This document shows positions 26,553 to 35,228 of a DNA stretch of 64,000 bases, piece after piece. The first letter of the stretch is position 1. Each line of letters starts with the position of its first letter. The DNA lies in the NCBI GenBank assembly GCA_963732765.1, contig CAVTAS010000008.1, positions 868,001-932,000 of the forward strand, in the 5' to 3' direction. The notes below the pieces were generated by a model, which was not told the origin of the DNA, ran no database searches, and was given only the letters and a program-made list of their open reading frames with translations. Source of the stretch: JANYHF01 sp963732765 (GTDB lineage Bacteria > Pseudomonadota > Alphaproteobacteria > Rhizobiales > Hyphomicrobiaceae). Position numbers and translations under genes: made by a program.

Positions 26553-27467
26553 ATGACAGTCATGACCACCGCAGAATTGCGCGGATATCAACAGATTTGC
26601 GGCCCCAACGGCGCCATCATGGTTATCGCTTGTGATCAGCGTGGCGGCATCCGCACGTTACTGGCCAGCGATCCGGCGGAGCAAAAGAAGATCACCGACG
26701 CCCAGCTCGGCGACACCAAGTGCGATGTGGCGCAGCACCTGGCCGCACACGCGCCTTGCATCCTGCTCGATCCCCTGTGCGCCGTGCCGCGCGTGGTCGA
26801 GGAGGGCGTGTTGCCACGTGATGTGGCGCTGCTGATCGGGCTTGATGCCTCGGGCTACGATACCGATCCCAAGGGCCACTACCTCTCGAAACTGGTGCCG
26901 GGCATTTCGGCGCGGCGGGTACGCGAGTTGGGCGGCACGGGCGCCAAGCTGATGGTCTATCTGCGTGCAGACTACCCCAACGCAATGAGCCACAATGTCG
27001 ATATCATCAAGCGCTGCGTCGCTGACTTTGCCGCCGAGGACCTGCTGCTGGTGGTCGAATTCCTCACCTACCGGCTGCCAGAAGAGAGTCCTGAGGCGTA
27101 CAAGGAGAAAATCCCCGCGCTGATCGAAGGCGGCTCGCGGATGTGCCTTGATCTCGGCTCGAAGGTGCTGAAGATCCCCTATCCGGGCACGCCGCAAGCT
27201 TGCGCCAATGTCACCAAAATGGCGGGGAACATTCCCTGGTCGGTGCTGTCGGCTGGCGTCGATCACACGACCTTCATCGGCCAGGTCGAAATCGCCATGG
27301 CCAACGGCGCTTCGGGTGTTATCGCGGGACGCTCGCTCTGGAAGGATTGCGTCTCTCTTGACCGGACGCGGCAAGTCGCCTTTCTGAAGGAGAAGGCCGT
27401 GCCCCGGCTCAAGGAGCTGCAGGCGATCCTCGCGCGATATCCCAAGCCGCTCGCGCGCCGCGCTTGA
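26553..27467 (+). CDS. LacD-like class I aldolase (tagatose-bisphosphate-aldolase family)
   Basis: 304 residues from ATG 26553. It has the LacD/YihT class I aldolase pattern: MVIACDQRGGIRTLLASDP, GTGAKLMVYLRADYPNAM, LLVVEFLTYRLPEES and a Lys in GSKVLKIPYPGTPQACANV that fits the Schiff-base lysine, then WSVLSAGVDHTTFIGQVE and GASGVIAGRSLWKDCV. Related enzymes cleave tagatose 1,6-bisphosphate or sulfofructose 1-phosphate to dihydroxyacetone phosphate and an aldehyde. It is followed after 9 nt by a ROK kinase and then a P-loop kinase, suggesting a phosphorylate-and-cleave path. A second LacD-like gene is at 34194-35228 on the other strand. Confidence 0.85.
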   Translation: MTVMTTAELRGYQQICGPNGAIMVIACDQRGGIRTLLASDPAEQKKITDAQLGDTKCDVAQHLAAHAPCILLDPLCAVPRVVEEGVLPRDVALLIGLDASGYDTDPKGHYLSKLVPGISARRVRELGGTGAKLMVYLRADYPNAMSHNVDIIKRCVADFAAEDLLLVVEFLTYRLPEESPEAYKEKIPALIEGGSRMCLDLGSKVLKIPYPGTPQACANVTKMAGNIPWSVLSAGVDHTTFIGQVEIAMANGASGVIAGRSLWKDCVSLDRTRQVAFLKEKAVPRLKELQAILARYPKPLARRA

Positions 27468-27476
27468 GGTCAAGCC

Positions 27477-28337
27477 ATGCGGCAGGCAATTGGCATCGAT
27501 ATCGGCGGGACCGGCATCAAGGCCGCTCGCGTGTCGGCGGATGGCGCGATCCTGGCCCAAGCCAGCGAGGCGACGGCCAGGACGCCTCCGGAGGTTTTGG
27601 CGCAGATCGACAAGCTGATCGCGGCGCTGGACGATCTCGCCGTCGCTACCATCGGGATCGGCGTGCCGTCGCGGGTCGATGTCCGCACCGAACAGGTGTT
27701 TCCAGGTGGCTATGTCGATCTTTCCGGGCCGCCGCTGGCTCACCGTCTCGAAGGTCCGCGCGGTCGTCCCATGTACGCGGACAACGATGGCACCATGGCG
27801 CTGGTGGCCGAGGCGCGACTTGGCGCGGCGCGCGGCGTCGACGATGTCGTTATGCTGACCATCGGTACGGGGATTGGTGGAGCGGCCATGCTCGGCGGCA
27901 AGGTGCTGCATGGCAAATCGACAGCTGGTCAACTCGGGCATATCACCGTTGTCTACGATGGGATCGTGTGCGCCTGCGGCCGGCGAGGGTGCCTGGAAAC
28001 CATGAGCTCGGGCACCTCGCTCGGCCGGCACATTGCTGAGGCCGGGCTGCCAGTGGGGACGCGGGCGCAAGACCTGATTGAGCGCAGAGATGCCGTCAGC
28101 CGCGGGGTCGTCGACCGCTGGATCGCGCCGTTGCGGTCGGGCATCGACAGCCTGGTGGCCACGCTCGATCCGGAGATGGTGGTGCTTGGCGGTGGCCTGG
28201 GCGGCGTCGCCTGTGCGGCATTGGCGGCGTACCCGGAGCAATCCACCTGGTTCCACTGCAAGGTGGTCCCGGCGACACTCGGCAGCGAGTCCGGCGTGAT
28301 CGGCGCGGCGCTGGCGGCGCTGGAGCGGCTGCGATGA
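27477..28337 (+). CDS. ROK-family sugar kinase
   Basis: 286 residues. The ATP phosphate-binding motif DIGGTGIKAARV is at residues 8-19. Catalytic Asp is D104 in ADNDGTMALVAEARLGAA. The ROK zinc site comprises H155 (GQLGHITV), C165, C167 and C172 in CACGRRGCLETM, and the second ATP motif is LTIGTGIGGAAMLGG. There is no N-terminal DNA-binding domain, so it is a kinase and not a ROK repressor. It phosphorylates a hexose or related sugar; the substrate is probably set by the neighbouring aldolase. It overlaps the next kinase by 4 nt (ATGA). Confidence 0.9.
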   Translation: MRQAIGIDIGGTGIKAARVSADGAILAQASEATARTPPEVLAQIDKLIAALDDLAVATIGIGVPSRVDVRTEQVFPGGYVDLSGPPLAHRLEGPRGRPMYADNDGTMALVAEARLGAARGVDDVVMLTIGTGIGGAAMLGGKVLHGKSTAGQLGHITVVYDGIVCACGRRGCLETMSSGTSLGRHIAEAGLPVGTRAQDLIERRDAVSRGVVDRWIAPLRSGIDSLVATLDPEMVVLGGGLGGVACAALAAYPEQSTWFHCKVVPATLGSESGVIGAALAALERLR

Positions 28338-28867
28338 AATCGGCGGTGCTGGTCAACGGCGTGCCGGCCTCGGGCAAGAGCACCGTCGCGCGGGCGATTT
28401 CGGAGGCGGGCGGCTGGCCGCTGCTGGCGCTGGATACCGTCAAGGAAGCGCTGTTTGCTCACCTGGGGACGGGCGACCGCGAGCACAACCGGCTGATGGG
28501 CCGTGCCAGCTACCAGGCGATGTTTGCCGCGGTTGGCGATTTCCCGGCCGACACAACCGTCGTGATCGATGCCTGGTTCGGCTTTCAACCAGCGGACGTT
28601 CTGCAGGCGCATATCGTACGGGCGAAGTTGACCAACGTGGTCGAGGTGTGGTGCCACGCCCCGCCCGCGGTGATTGGCGAGCGCTACCGTGCACGTGTCG
28701 GAACCCGCAGTTCCGGGCACCTGGGTCTGGATTATGTGCCTGAGCTGATCGCACTTGCGACCCGGGCTGTCCCGCTGGGAACTTTTCCGCTGATCCAGGT
28801 GGACACGACGCTGCCGATGCATACGGCGAACCTGACGGCGCGGATCGGGGCCGCACTCAAGGCCTGA
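28334..28867 (+). CDS. P-loop kinase, chloramphenicol phosphotransferase/AAA-like
   Basis: 177 residues. A clear Walker A, VNGVPASGKSTVARAIS, is at residues 8-24. A lid/phosphate-binding region IDAWFGFQPADVLQAH follows. The C-terminal part includes RYRARVGTRSSGHLGLD and ends ARIGAALKA. Such small kinases (AAA_33-like, related to gluconate kinase and Cpt) phosphorylate small hydroxyl compounds. In this operon a sugar, sugar acid or polyol is the likely substrate. It overlaps the ROK gene by 4 nt. It converges on the GatZ-like gene with an 11-nt overlap of coding ends, so transcription from both sides must end in this region. Confidence 0.8.
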   Translation: MKSAVLVNGVPASGKSTVARAISEAGGWPLLALDTVKEALFAHLGTGDREHNRLMGRASYQAMFAAVGDFPADTTVVIDAWFGFQPADVLQAHIVRAKLTNVVEVWCHAPPAVIGERYRARVGTRSSGHLGLDYVPELIALATRAVPLGTFPLIQVDTTLPMHTANLTARIGAALKA

Positions 28868-30113
28868 CTTGGGAGCATGCCGCCCGGTACTTGGCGACCA
28901 CCCGTCCCACCTTGGCTTCGACAATACGTTGCAACAGCGGCTGATTGATTTCAGGTCCATCGGGATCGAGACCAGTGAACTGCGAGACCAGGCAGGGGCC
29001 GACGGATGCGGCGTCCACGTTCGAAGTGAGGCGGGCGAGGCTGGCCGCGATGCTGCGATCCGGCCAATAATAGCGAACACGATCACTGAGGCCGTAAAGC
29101 ACTTTGTCGACCGCGTGCGGCCCGACCGGAACATAGCCGCGCCAATGCGCGGGATCCGCCGTCATGGCGGCCATTATCGTCTCGAGGATATGCGAGGGCT
29201 TGGGGACGCCGAGTTTCAGCTCGATATGCGCCATGGCAATCACCGCCTCGCGGAAGGCGAAGGTGAGTTCGGGCCCCACTTTGAGGATGCCGAAATGACA
29301 CGAGACCAGGCCGCTTAAAGCGGATGCCGACTGGTAATCTGTCGAATGCGCTTCAAAGGTCGCGCCGGGCAACTGTGCATTGGCGGCGGCCAGCGAGGTC
29401 GCCGCTGCGGTATTGAACCGCCAGATCTCGTCATTGCTGAAGTCGACGCCGGGCTGCACCACGATACCGACGACGCGATCGGCAGCTTGGGGAGCAAACA
29501 ATACCCTGTGCTGAGCAAAGGTGGCCAGCATGGCCTCCGGCCGCGTCACCTGCAGGCTGGTCGCGCCGCTGGTCTCGCCGCCTGGCACCGGAACCTCTGT
29601 CCCGATGACATAGACCGGTTTCTGCACGCCGCTGTGCCGCTCGGCCACCGCGCACAGATCGGCAGCCCGGGCCGCCATCTCGGCATTGTCGAGATGGCCG
29701 TCGTCGGCGCAGCGCATGCTGGCGTCGAGGTGGATCTTGCTGAACCCCGCTTCCACGTAGGCCCGAACCATGTCGCGCGCCTCAGCCATCGCCTCGGCCG
29801 CCGGACGCGCGCGCCATGGATTGGGACCGAGATGGTCCCCGCCGAGCAGAACCTGTTCTGTCGGCACACCCTCTGCGCGCGCCAGGCCATGCACGAAGTC
29901 GCGGAAGGCGGCCGGCGTCATGCCGGTATAGCCGCCATGCTGGTTCACCTGGTTGCAGGTGGCCTCGATGAGCACCGGGTCGTCCGTACCGCGATAAGCA
30001 CGCAGCACCACGCGGAGAACATCGGGATGCGCTGTGCACCAGGACGGGATGCCCACACCCCTGCCAGCCCGATTGCCAGCAAGGGTCGCGAGCAATCGGT
30101 CGAGCGCCATCAT
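28857..30113 (-). CDS. GatZ/KbaZ-like protein (tagatose-6-phosphate epimerase or aldolase chaperone subunit)
   Basis: 418 residues from ATG 30113 (or 30110). The family signature runs through GIPSWCTAHPDVLRVVLRAY, EATCNQVNQHGGYTGMTPAAF, LLGGDHLGPNPWRARPA, FSKIHLDASMRCADDGHLD and YVIGTEVPVPGGE. GatZ/KbaZ were first described as non-catalytic partners of class II tagatose-bisphosphate aldolase GatY/KbaY, but no GatY-type gene is present. As I recall, a member of this family (COG4573) in Agrobacterium acts as D-tagatose 6-phosphate 4-epimerase. With a PfkB kinase gene directly upstream, the epimerase reading is more attractive. It overlaps pfkB by 4 nt (ATGA). Confidence 0.86.
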   Translation of the reverse strand: MMALDRLLATLAGNRAGRGVGIPSWCTAHPDVLRVVLRAYRGTDDPVLIEATCNQVNQHGGYTGMTPAAFRDFVHGLARAEGVPTEQVLLGGDHLGPNPWRARPAAEAMAEARDMVRAYVEAGFSKIHLDASMRCADDGHLDNAEMAARAADLCAVAERHSGVQKPVYVIGTEVPVPGGETSGATSLQVTRPEAMLATFAQHRVLFAPQAADRVVGIVVQPGVDFSNDEIWRFNTAAATSLAAANAQLPGATFEAHSTDYQSASALSGLVSCHFGILKVGPELTFAFREAVIAMAHIELKLGVPKPSHILETIMAAMTADPAHWRGYVPVGPHAVDKVLYGLSDRVRYYWPDRSIAASLARLTSNVDAASVGPCLVSQFTGLDPDGPEINQPLLQRIVEAKVGRVVAKYRAACSQVRP

Positions 30114-31069
30114 ATGCCTGCCGCCAAAGCGGCGTCTATTGCCGCAAGTTTGGCATTCCCCTCCATCGGCCCCGCCTTCGTCACGGCAAGCGCGCCGGCC
30201 ATGTTGGCGCGGGCGAGGGATTGGGCGACGTTGTAGCGTCCTGAGGCCAGCAGAGTCACGAAGGTGGCGCAGAAGCAATCGCCGGCGCCGGTCGGATCGA
30301 CCACCTCAACTTTGTGCGCTGGCAGACGGATATGCTCGCCCGCGCGGTTGATGGCTTCCGCTCCGTGCTCGCCGCGTTTCAGCACGACATGCTCTGTCTG
30401 GCGGCCAAAGAGGTTCGGCGCGAACGCCTCAATGCCCTGACCGGTGAACAGCAACACCGCATCGGCATCACTGGGCAGAAAAATGCTGCAGATCGCCATC
30501 AGCCTATTGATCGCGCCGAAGTAGCCGGGATCGCCGGCCAGTTCCTTGCGAATATTGGGGTCAAACGATATTTTCACGCCGCGCGCGTGCAGCGCCTCGC
30601 AGATCGCAACGATGTTGGCCGCCGCCGCCGGGCTGCCGAGCGCCGATCCCGAGACATGCATGACGTCGAGCTTGAAATCGGTGAGCGCCTGCAGCGTCGC
30701 CGCATCGGCGTCCCAATGTGAGGCTGCCGAGTGCGCGATGTTGTAAACAAAATCGCGGCTGCCGTCGTCGTTGTAGCTCACGAAGGCGCTGCCGGTGGGC
30801 ACGCCGGGGATACGGCCGATCAGGCTGACGTCGACCCCGTCAGCCGTCAACCGATCGAGGATCACATCGCCGAAAGCATCGTCGCCAACCGCGCCGACGA
30901 AGAGGCATTGCCCGCCAACCCGCGCCGCCTGATCAATGAAGATGCCGGGCGCGCCAGAGGGGTAAGGGCCAAGATATGTGCCGGCGCGTCGATGGCGGCC
31001 GTTCTTCCCGGTACAGAGAAATTCCACCAGCAATTCGCCGACGCAGCCGATGCGCGGAGCGGCGCTCAC
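30110..31069 (-). CDS. PfkB-family carbohydrate kinase (GTG start)
   Basis: 319 residues from GTG 31069 (VSAAPRIGCVGELLVEFLCT), with a GGGGAAAT ribosome site in the tail of the ABC ATPase gene that ends 3 nt earlier. The PfkB signature near the N terminus is GVDVSLIGRIPGVPTGSAFV. The catalytic motif with the general base Asp is EVVDPTGAGDCFCATFVTLL. These kinases phosphorylate sugars such as fructose, ribose, tagatose or 2-keto-3-deoxygluconate. Together with the GatZ-like gene downstream, a ketohexose such as tagatose is a reasonable guess. The frame is open far upstream (to 31480) but this is an antisense artefact of the ABC ATPase gene. Confidence 0.88.
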   Translation of the reverse strand: MSAAPRIGCVGELLVEFLCTGKNGRHRRAGTYLGPYPSGAPGIFIDQAARVGGQCLFVGAVGDDAFGDVILDRLTADGVDVSLIGRIPGVPTGSAFVSYNDDGSRDFVYNIAHSAASHWDADAATLQALTDFKLDVMHVSGSALGSPAAAANIVAICEALHARGVKISFDPNIRKELAGDPGYFGAINRLMAICSIFLPSDADAVLLFTGQGIEAFAPNLFGRQTEHVVLKRGEHGAEAINRAGEHIRLPAHKVEVVDPTGAGDCFCATFVTLLASGRYNVAQSLARANMAGALAVTKAGPMEGNAKLAAIDAALAAGI

Positions 31070-31071
31070 GG

Positions 31072-31818
31072 CTATTTCCCCACCATCAGGCGCACGATCT
31101 CGTCGCCCGAGGTCTCGGAGGGTTTGCGCTCGCCGGCATTCTCGCCGCGGCGGAACACCACGATGCGATCGGCCACCTCGAAAATGTCTCGCAGATTGTG
31201 CGAGATGAAGATGACGCCCTTGCCTGCCTTCTTCAGCGATTGGATGAGGGACATTACCTTGCGCTGCTCGGGCACGCCGAGCGCGGCCGTCGGCTCGTCC
31301 ATGATGACCAGGCGCGCATTCCAGAAGATGGCGCGGCCGATGGCGACGGCCTGGCGCTGCCCGCCGGAGAAGGCTGCTACCGGAGCATTCAGCCGCGTGA
31401 CGTGGAAATCCAGCGATTCCATGGTCGTTTTTGCGGCCTCGTCCATCTTGGCGCGGTCGATCACGGGCAGAAAGCCCCACAACATCTTCATCGGCTCGCG
31501 GCCGAGGAAGATGTTGGCGCCGATGGAGAGATTGTCTGCCAACGCCAGGTCCTGGTAGATGGTCTCGATGCCGTTCTCGCGGCCTTCCTGCGGCGAAGAG
31601 AACGAGACCTTGCGGCCATCGAGCAGGATTTCTCCCGCGTCGAGTTGGTAGACGCCGGAGATGGCTTTGATCAGTGTGGACTTGCCCGCGCCATTGTCGC
31701 CCGCGAGCGCGACGACCTCACCGGGCATGACCTTCATCGACACGTTGGTCAGGGCCTGCACGGCGCCGAACATTTTGCTGGCATTGCTGACCGCGAGGAT
31801 GGGGGCGTGCTCACTCAA
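31072..31818 (-). CDS. Sugar ABC transporter ATP-binding protein (single ATPase domain, RbsA/FrcA-like)
   Basis: 248 residues from a TTG start at 31818, preceded by a GGAGGGCGGCAAG ribosome site; no ATG is available in frame close by. The ATPase motifs are Walker A ALAGDNGAGKSTLIKAIS, signature FSGGQRQAVAIGRA and Walker B LVIMDEPTAALGVPEQ with the switch His in FISHNLRDIF. It has only one ATPase domain, as in FrcA-like fructose/ribose importers, not the doubled RbsA. It overlaps the permease gene end by 8 nt and energises uptake by the permease and solute-binding protein encoded upstream. Confidence 0.9.
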   Translation of the reverse strand: MSEHAPILAVSNASKMFGAVQALTNVSMKVMPGEVVALAGDNGAGKSTLIKAISGVYQLDAGEILLDGRKVSFSSPQEGRENGIETIYQDLALADNLSIGANIFLGREPMKMLWGFLPVIDRAKMDEAAKTTMESLDFHVTRLNAPVAAFSGGQRQAVAIGRAIFWNARLVIMDEPTAALGVPEQRKVMSLIQSLKKAGKGVIFISHNLRDIFEVADRIVVFRRGENAGERKPSETSGDEIVRLMVGK

Positions 31819-32860
31819 CTTGCCGCCCTCCGAGGAAGCGCCGCTGAGTCTGGTCGACCAGCACCGAGACGATGATGACCGAGCCAACCGCGATGAACTG
31901 CCAGAACGGCTGCACGTCGATGTAGACCAGGCCATACTGGATGACGGCAATCACCAGCGCACCTGCGATGGTGCCCGCAATATTGCCCGAGCCGCCGAAC
32001 AGACTGGCGCCGCCGATCACCACCGCCGCGATGGAATCCAGCAGCAACGGCTCGCCCGCCTGCGGGGCGCCGGCCGAAAAGCGACCCGTGTAGAGCGCGC
32101 CGGCGATGCCGCCCATGACGGCGGAGAGCAGGTAGATCTTCATCGTTAGGCCACGGATATCGATGCCGGCGCGCCGGGCCGCCGCCTGGCTCGCCCCCAT
32201 GGCGTAGACGTGCTGGCCAAAGCGGGTCTGCGATAACAGATAGTGCATCACCAAGCAGGCGACGGCCGTGATGATGACCAGCATCGGAACGCCAAGGACG
32301 CGGTTGTTGCCGATGGCGCTGTACCACTCGTTGGTGACAGCGACCGTCATGCCGCCGGCAAACAGGTAGGCCGAGCCACGCGCCACACCATACATCCCAA
32401 GCGTGCCAATGAACGGCGGAACCCTGAGATGTGCGATCAGCCAGCCATTGACCAGCCCGGGGATGACGGCGAGCAGCACTGCAGCCGAAATGCCTACCAG
32501 CATGGCGGCAAATGGTGGCAGGCCAAGCGAGACCAGAGCATAATTTGCGGTATGCGCCGCAACGACCGAGGCCAGCCCCATGACGAAGCCGAGCGAGAGG
32601 TCGATGCCGGCCGAGATGATGACGAAAGTCTGGCCGAGTGCGAGCAGCAGCGGCGTCGTCGCCGAAACGCCGATGGCTTGCAGGTTGTAGATATTCAGGA
32701 CAAAGCTGTTGCCATAGGCAATGCGGGACCAAGTCTCAAAAAAGATCACCAGTACGATCAGGAACAGCCAGGCGCGCAGCTCGGCGATGCGCATCAGGAG
32801 TTTCTGCCCCGGACTGACGGCCCGGATCGGATCAAGTGCTGTAGTGGTCGTGGAGGTCAT
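31811..32860 (-). CDS. Ribose-type sugar ABC transporter permease (RbsC/FrcC-like)
   Basis: 349 residues from ATG 32860 (MTSTTTTALDPIRAV). About ten hydrophobic spans are visible. The family motif for BPD_transp_2 permeases is GGIDLSLG-like in FVIISAGIDLSLGFVMGLA, followed by PPFIGTLGMYGVARGSAYLF and the coupling region AARRAGIDIRGLTMKIYLLS. The C-terminal GGASLFGGSGNIAGTIAGALV is typical of RbsC homologues. It forms the membrane channel with the ATPase downstream and the solute-binding protein upstream. A 101-bp palindromic element sits between the solute-binding gene and this gene. Confidence 0.92.
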   Translation of the reverse strand: MTSTTTTALDPIRAVSPGQKLLMRIAELRAWLFLIVLVIFFETWSRIAYGNSFVLNIYNLQAIGVSATTPLLLALGQTFVIISAGIDLSLGFVMGLASVVAAHTANYALVSLGLPPFAAMLVGISAAVLLAVIPGLVNGWLIAHLRVPPFIGTLGMYGVARGSAYLFAGGMTVAVTNEWYSAIGNNRVLGVPMLVIITAVACLVMHYLLSQTRFGQHVYAMGASQAAARRAGIDIRGLTMKIYLLSAVMGGIAGALYTGRFSAGAPQAGEPLLLDSIAAVVIGGASLFGGSGNIAGTIAGALVIAVIQYGLVYIDVQPFWQFIAVGSVIIVSVLVDQTQRRFLGGRQVE

Positions 32861-32878
32861 GGTGTCCGAACAGTGAGC

Positions 32879-32979
32879 CGTAGGGCGCAATAGGCGCTTT
32901 TCCTGCGCCGTATTGCGCCTGCGGAGTTGCCTCGAACCCCTGTGGCGCAATACGGAAAAGAAGCCTATTGCGCCCTACG
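32879..32979. repeat. CGTAGGGCGCAATAGGC inverted repeat between SBP and permease genes
   Basis: Left arm 32879-32919 (CGTAGGGCGCAATAGGC onward) and right arm 32944-32979 (GGCGCAATACGGAAAAG onward) form an imperfect ~36-bp inverted repeat. Each arm also contains its own GGCGCAATA/TATTGCGCC pairing. It lies in the transcript of an ABC transporter and could stabilise or attenuate the 3' end of the solute-binding gene mRNA. Confidence 0.88.
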
Positions 32980-32996
32980 ATGCCATTGCGATTGGT

Positions 32997-33989
32997 CTAG
33001 CTGCTCTTGTAGATGTACTTGGCGATGTTCGGGTCGTCGATGTTCTCTTTGGTCATGATCGAGAAACCGGTGCCGATTGCGGTCGGAGCCGGATTGCCGG
33101 TGACATGGGCATAGGCTGCCATGAAGCCAAAATAGCCGATCTCAGCTGGGTGCTGGGCAATCGTCAGTACGAAGGTGTCGTCCTTGAGCTGAGCGACGAT
33201 CGATTCCGGGGCGTCGAAGCCAGCAAGCTTGATCTTTCCGGCCTGGCCCGCTGCCTTCACGCCATTGGCCGTGCCCGAGGCCGAGAACAGGTTGGCACCG
33301 AACACACCGGCCAGATCGGGCACGCGGCCGATCACGGCCTGCACCTGGGCCGCCGCCTTGTTGGCGTCGTCGTCGTTGAACTGGGTCGCCAGCACTTCGA
33401 CGCCCGGGTATTTCTTCATCTCGTCCTTGAAGCCTTCCTCGCGCTGGTCGGTGGTCGAGATACCCGGCTTCACGTTCGAGACGTAGACCTTGCCCTTCTC
33501 GCCGATCGCCTTAGCGAGCGCGCGCGCGGCCATGCGGCCACCCAGCACGTTGTCGGACGCGACATAGCTGATCGGGAAGTCGGCATCGCCCTTTCCGGTC
33601 TGGAAGATGCCGTTGCCGATGAAGGTATCGACGCAAACGACCTGGATGCCCGCATCGAAGGCCTTCTTCAGGGGCTGGATCATCTGGGTCTTGTCATTGG
33701 GAGCGATCAAGATGGCAGCCGGCTTCTTGGCGATGACGGCTTCCAGGATCGGCACCTGCAGCGACACGTTCCACTCGGCAGCACCCTGATAAATCAGGTT
33801 CGCGCCGGTGGCCTTGGCAGCGGCTTCGGCGCCCTTGTGCATGGTGACATAGAAGCCGTCAGCAGTGAGGCCCGGGATGAGGGCGATCGTGACCGCATCG
33901 GCGGCGTTGGAATTGGTCGAGGTCAGCAGCCCGGTGCCTGCTGCGGCGGCGGTGGCAGCCGCCAGCTTCATGAACGAACGACGCTCCAT
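32997..33989 (-). CDS. Sugar ABC transporter substrate-binding protein (Peripla_BP_4, Tat-type leader)
   Basis: 330 residues from ATG 33989, which has a GGAGG ribosome site 9 nt upstream. A start 5 codons earlier (34004) is possible but worse placed. The leader MERRSFMKLAAATAAAAG has a twin-arginine (RRSFMK) motif, followed by an Ala-rich stretch ending TNSNAADA. The mature part has the periplasmic type I binding fold: IALIPGLTADGFYVTMHKGA, NDKTQMIQPLKKAFDAG and VVCVDTFIG. It resembles ribose/fructose/xylose binding proteins. It is the first gene of a leftward operon (SBP, permease, ATPase, PfkB kinase, GatZ-like). Confidence 0.9.
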   Translation of the reverse strand: MERRSFMKLAAATAAAAGTGLLTSTNSNAADAVTIALIPGLTADGFYVTMHKGAEAAAKATGANLIYQGAAEWNVSLQVPILEAVIAKKPAAILIAPNDKTQMIQPLKKAFDAGIQVVCVDTFIGNGIFQTGKGDADFPISYVASDNVLGGRMAARALAKAIGEKGKVYVSNVKPGISTTDQREEGFKDEMKKYPGVEVLATQFNDDDANKAAAQVQAVIGRVPDLAGVFGANLFSASGTANGVKAAGQAGKIKLAGFDAPESIVAQLKDDTFVLTIAQHPAEIGYFGFMAAYAHVTGNPAPTAIGTGFSIMTKENIDDPNIAKYIYKSS

Positions 33990-34193
33990 TGGGTAGTCCT
34001 CCACTAGAAGATTGATTTCTTTGCTGGGGCCCTTTTGGGCTGGCCCGGAGCAAAATATTGCAGTGAGTGAACTTTACGTCAACGACTATTCTCGTGAAGT
34101 GACCGGCGCCGCCATCGAAATAATCGTTGGAATGACTGATGTAAGTTAGTTTTTCCGAGCAACGCCGCTCCGCCAGCGCATCAGGTGCCAAGT

Positions 34194-35228
34194 TCAGGTG
34201 GCGACGTCGAAACCGCGATAGCCAGCTGGAAAGTCGGCGGGAGCGGCAGCAAGCGGCAGCGCCAGTTGGCGGGGCGAAGGTGTTGCCAGTCGATCGGTCA
34301 GGGCGTTCAACTCGCGCATATAGGGCACGCAGGTCCCGTGCAGCAGCCGCTGCATCTCCTGGCGGTCGGGAAATGCCTCGGCCGCCGTTTTCCAGATCGA
34401 GCGACCGGCAAGGTATCCGCCCGCGCCTGCCGAGCACGCCGCCGCCAGCACGGCGGCAAAGTCCTCCGGTGCCGCCGCCGCACTCAGAATAACCCAAGGG
34501 GCAGGCAGGCGATCCGTCATCAGTTCAAAGAGTTCAGCGAGCCTGGTGCGTCCTGCAGCGTCGCCCGCAAGACCGACCGCCGGCAGGGGACTTTCCAACT
34601 TGTAGATGTCGACCTGGAACGCCGGATCGGACAAGGCCAGCGTCGAGTCCACCACCAGTTGGGCGCGATCCCGAGCATAAGCCGCCTGATCGGTATCCAT
34701 CGGATAGATCAGGGGTTCCAGCATGAAGGCGATATCGTAGCGCGCGCAGTCGTCGCCGATCCGGCGCAGCAGGTCGTGCTGATGGTCGAGGACTTTTTTA
34801 TCTGCAAGCGGATGATAGAAGACCAGAAGCTTGATGGCATCGGCTCCCAGCCGCTTCGCCTTCCCGACGCCCCAGTCCGCAACGATGCGCGTTTTGCGCC
34901 CGCCCGCCGTGCTTTCATAATCCGAGGCATCGACGGTAACGATCAGTCCGGTGCGCCCTGGCAGCACCGGCAGCACCGCCGGCAACCCATATTCGGGATC
35001 GATCAGCACCGCACTTGCCTCGCCGGCCAGACCTTCGACGATGCCTCGCTTCAGCGCACAAACTTCGGCAAAATCCGGCGCCCGCCCCAGCGAGGACGTG
35101 AGCAATGCCCGCATGGCGCCGCGCTGATCGGCCGCCAACATTTTGAACCGGCCGGCGGAATCGGCAAGTCGCCGCGTCGCCAGATGTTTGCCAGGCGTCA
35201 GAGGCAAAAACGATTTGCGATTTGTCAT
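34194..35228 (-). CDS. LacD-like class I aldolase, second copy
   Basis: 344 residues. Motifs: MLAADQRGAMRALLTSSLGR, TVDASDYESTAGGRKTR, LGADAIKLLVFYHPLADKK, YDIAFMLEPLIYPMD, a probable Schiff-base Lys in QVDIYKLESPLPAVG and GAGGYLAGRSIWKTAAEAFP. It belongs to the LacD/YihT family but differs clearly from the copy at 26553-27467 in length and sequence, so the two are not a recent duplication. It lies upstream of the SBP operon (about 204 nt) and in the same direction, so it may or may not be co-transcribed with it. Confidence 0.85.
   Translation of the reverse strand: MTNRKSFLPLTPGKHLATRRLADSAGRFKMLAADQRGAMRALLTSSLGRAPDFAEVCALKRGIVEGLAGEASAVLIDPEYGLPAVLPVLPGRTGLIVTVDASDYESTAGGRKTRIVADWGVGKAKRLGADAIKLLVFYHPLADKKVLDHQHDLLRRIGDDCARYDIAFMLEPLIYPMDTDQAAYARDRAQLVVDSTLALSDPAFQVDIYKLESPLPAVGLAGDAAGRTRLAELFELMTDRLPAPWVILSAAAAPEDFAAVLAAACSAGAGGYLAGRSIWKTAAEAFPDRQEMQRLLHGTCVPYMRELNALTDRLATPSPRQLALPLAAAPADFPAGYRGFDVAT

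Noticed and set aside
26553..31069. A sulfoquinovose (sulfo-EMP) pathway, because LacD/YihT-like aldolases and a PfkB kinase occur together
   Set aside because: There is no sulfoquinovosidase (GH31), isomerase or sulfonate exporter; the GatZ-like protein and ribose-type importer fit ordinary ketoses better.
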